A stretch of 5,910 nucleotides of DNA from VBDM01 sp035519135 (GTDB taxonomy: Bacteria > Pseudomonadota > Gammaproteobacteria > Burkholderiales > SG8-39). A program made the translations under genes and the position numbers. The notes under the pieces are model-generated. The model was given only the letters and a program-made list of their open reading frames with translations. It had not been told where the DNA came from and made no database searches. The stretch lies in assembly GCA_035519135.1 (NCBI GenBank), contig DATIWX010000116.1:1-5910 (forward strand), written 5' to 3'. Shown here piece by piece: positions 5,709-5,910 of the stretch (within the stretch, counting starts at the first letter, position 1; the number at the start of each line of letters is the position of its first letter).

Positions 5709-5910
5709 CTAGCCGCGAAAGATGAAGTACACCGCCCCCATGATGCACAAGGACGCCCAGAGATAGTCGAGCTTGAGCGGCTGGTTCATGTAGACCAGGG
5801 CGAAGGGCACGAATACCGTGAGCGTCACGGCTTCCTGGATGATCTTCAGCTGCGCCAGGCTGAACTGGGTGAAGCCGATGCGGTTGGCGGGAACCTGCAG
5901 CAGGTATTCG
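5709..5910 (-). CDS. DMT-type membrane protein (DUF486-like), C-terminal part only
   Basis: Reading the minus strand from the right edge gives 66 codons ending at TAG (5709-5711); the N-terminal part lies beyond the window. Two membrane segments are visible in the fragment, at about residues 27-41 (AVTLTVFVPFALVYM) and 49-64 (YLWASLCIMGAVYFIF). EYLLQVPANRIG at the start, LAQLKIIQE before the first helix and NQPLKLDYLW between the two match my memory of the small four-helix DUF486 family of the drug/metabolite transporter superfamily, which is about 110-115 residues long. The fragment would then be slightly more than the second half. Its transport substrate is unknown even at family level. It precedes the kinase on the same strand by 42 bases, so it may be co-transcribed. 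Identification rests on recall of the family pattern and not on a search. Confidence 0.75.
   Translation of the reverse strand, partial: EYLLQVPANRIGFTQFSLAQLKIIQEAVTLTVFVPFALVYMNQPLKLDYLWASLCIMGAVYFIFRG

Overview
This 5.9 kb window is GC-rich and gene-dense, and I see no phage, plasmid, CRISPR or RNA-gene signal. It reads as an ordinary chromosomal metabolic region of a proteobacterium, most likely a betaproteobacterium. The main clues are the PanC motifs FVNRIQFGP and FGKKDYQQ, the coupling of panB and panC to a deoxynucleoside kinase, and a mitochondrial-type heme A synthase. That placement rests on remembered family patterns; I did no alignment.

Layout from left to right: (1) the plus strand carries an alpha/beta hydrolase cut by the left edge, a 24-codon ORF that looks like a stub copy of the panE N-terminus, and a complete PanE-type ketopantoate reductase. 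(2) An 84-bp gap between convergent genes is filled by a REP-like inverted repeat with two perfect 19-nt arms. (3) The minus strand carries heme A synthase (ctaA/COX15). (4) A 52-bp divergent gap leads to a small plus-strand gene of unknown function with a near-ideal ribosome binding site. (5) The minus strand then carries a tight operon, transcribed right to left: deoxynucleoside kinase, panB, panC. (6) At the right edge is the C-terminal third of what is probably a DMT-type (DUF486) membrane protein, also on the minus strand.

Functionally the window centres on pantothenate (vitamin B5 / coenzyme A precursor) synthesis. PanB converts 2-oxoisovalerate to ketopantoate, PanE would reduce it to pantoate, and PanC condenses pantoate with beta-alanine. 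Only panD, which supplies beta-alanine, is missing here. panB and panC are translationally coupled, whereas panE is on the other strand about 2.3 kb away, beyond ctaA and the small gene. The kinase belongs to nucleotide salvage and probably shares the operon by historical linkage. Heme A synthase serves aa3-type cytochrome oxidase and has no obvious link to its neighbours.

I found no convincing new multi-gene system. The items most worth a second look are the stub panE start at 930-1004, the inverted repeat at 1972-2054, and the unrecognised small protein at 3156-3392.
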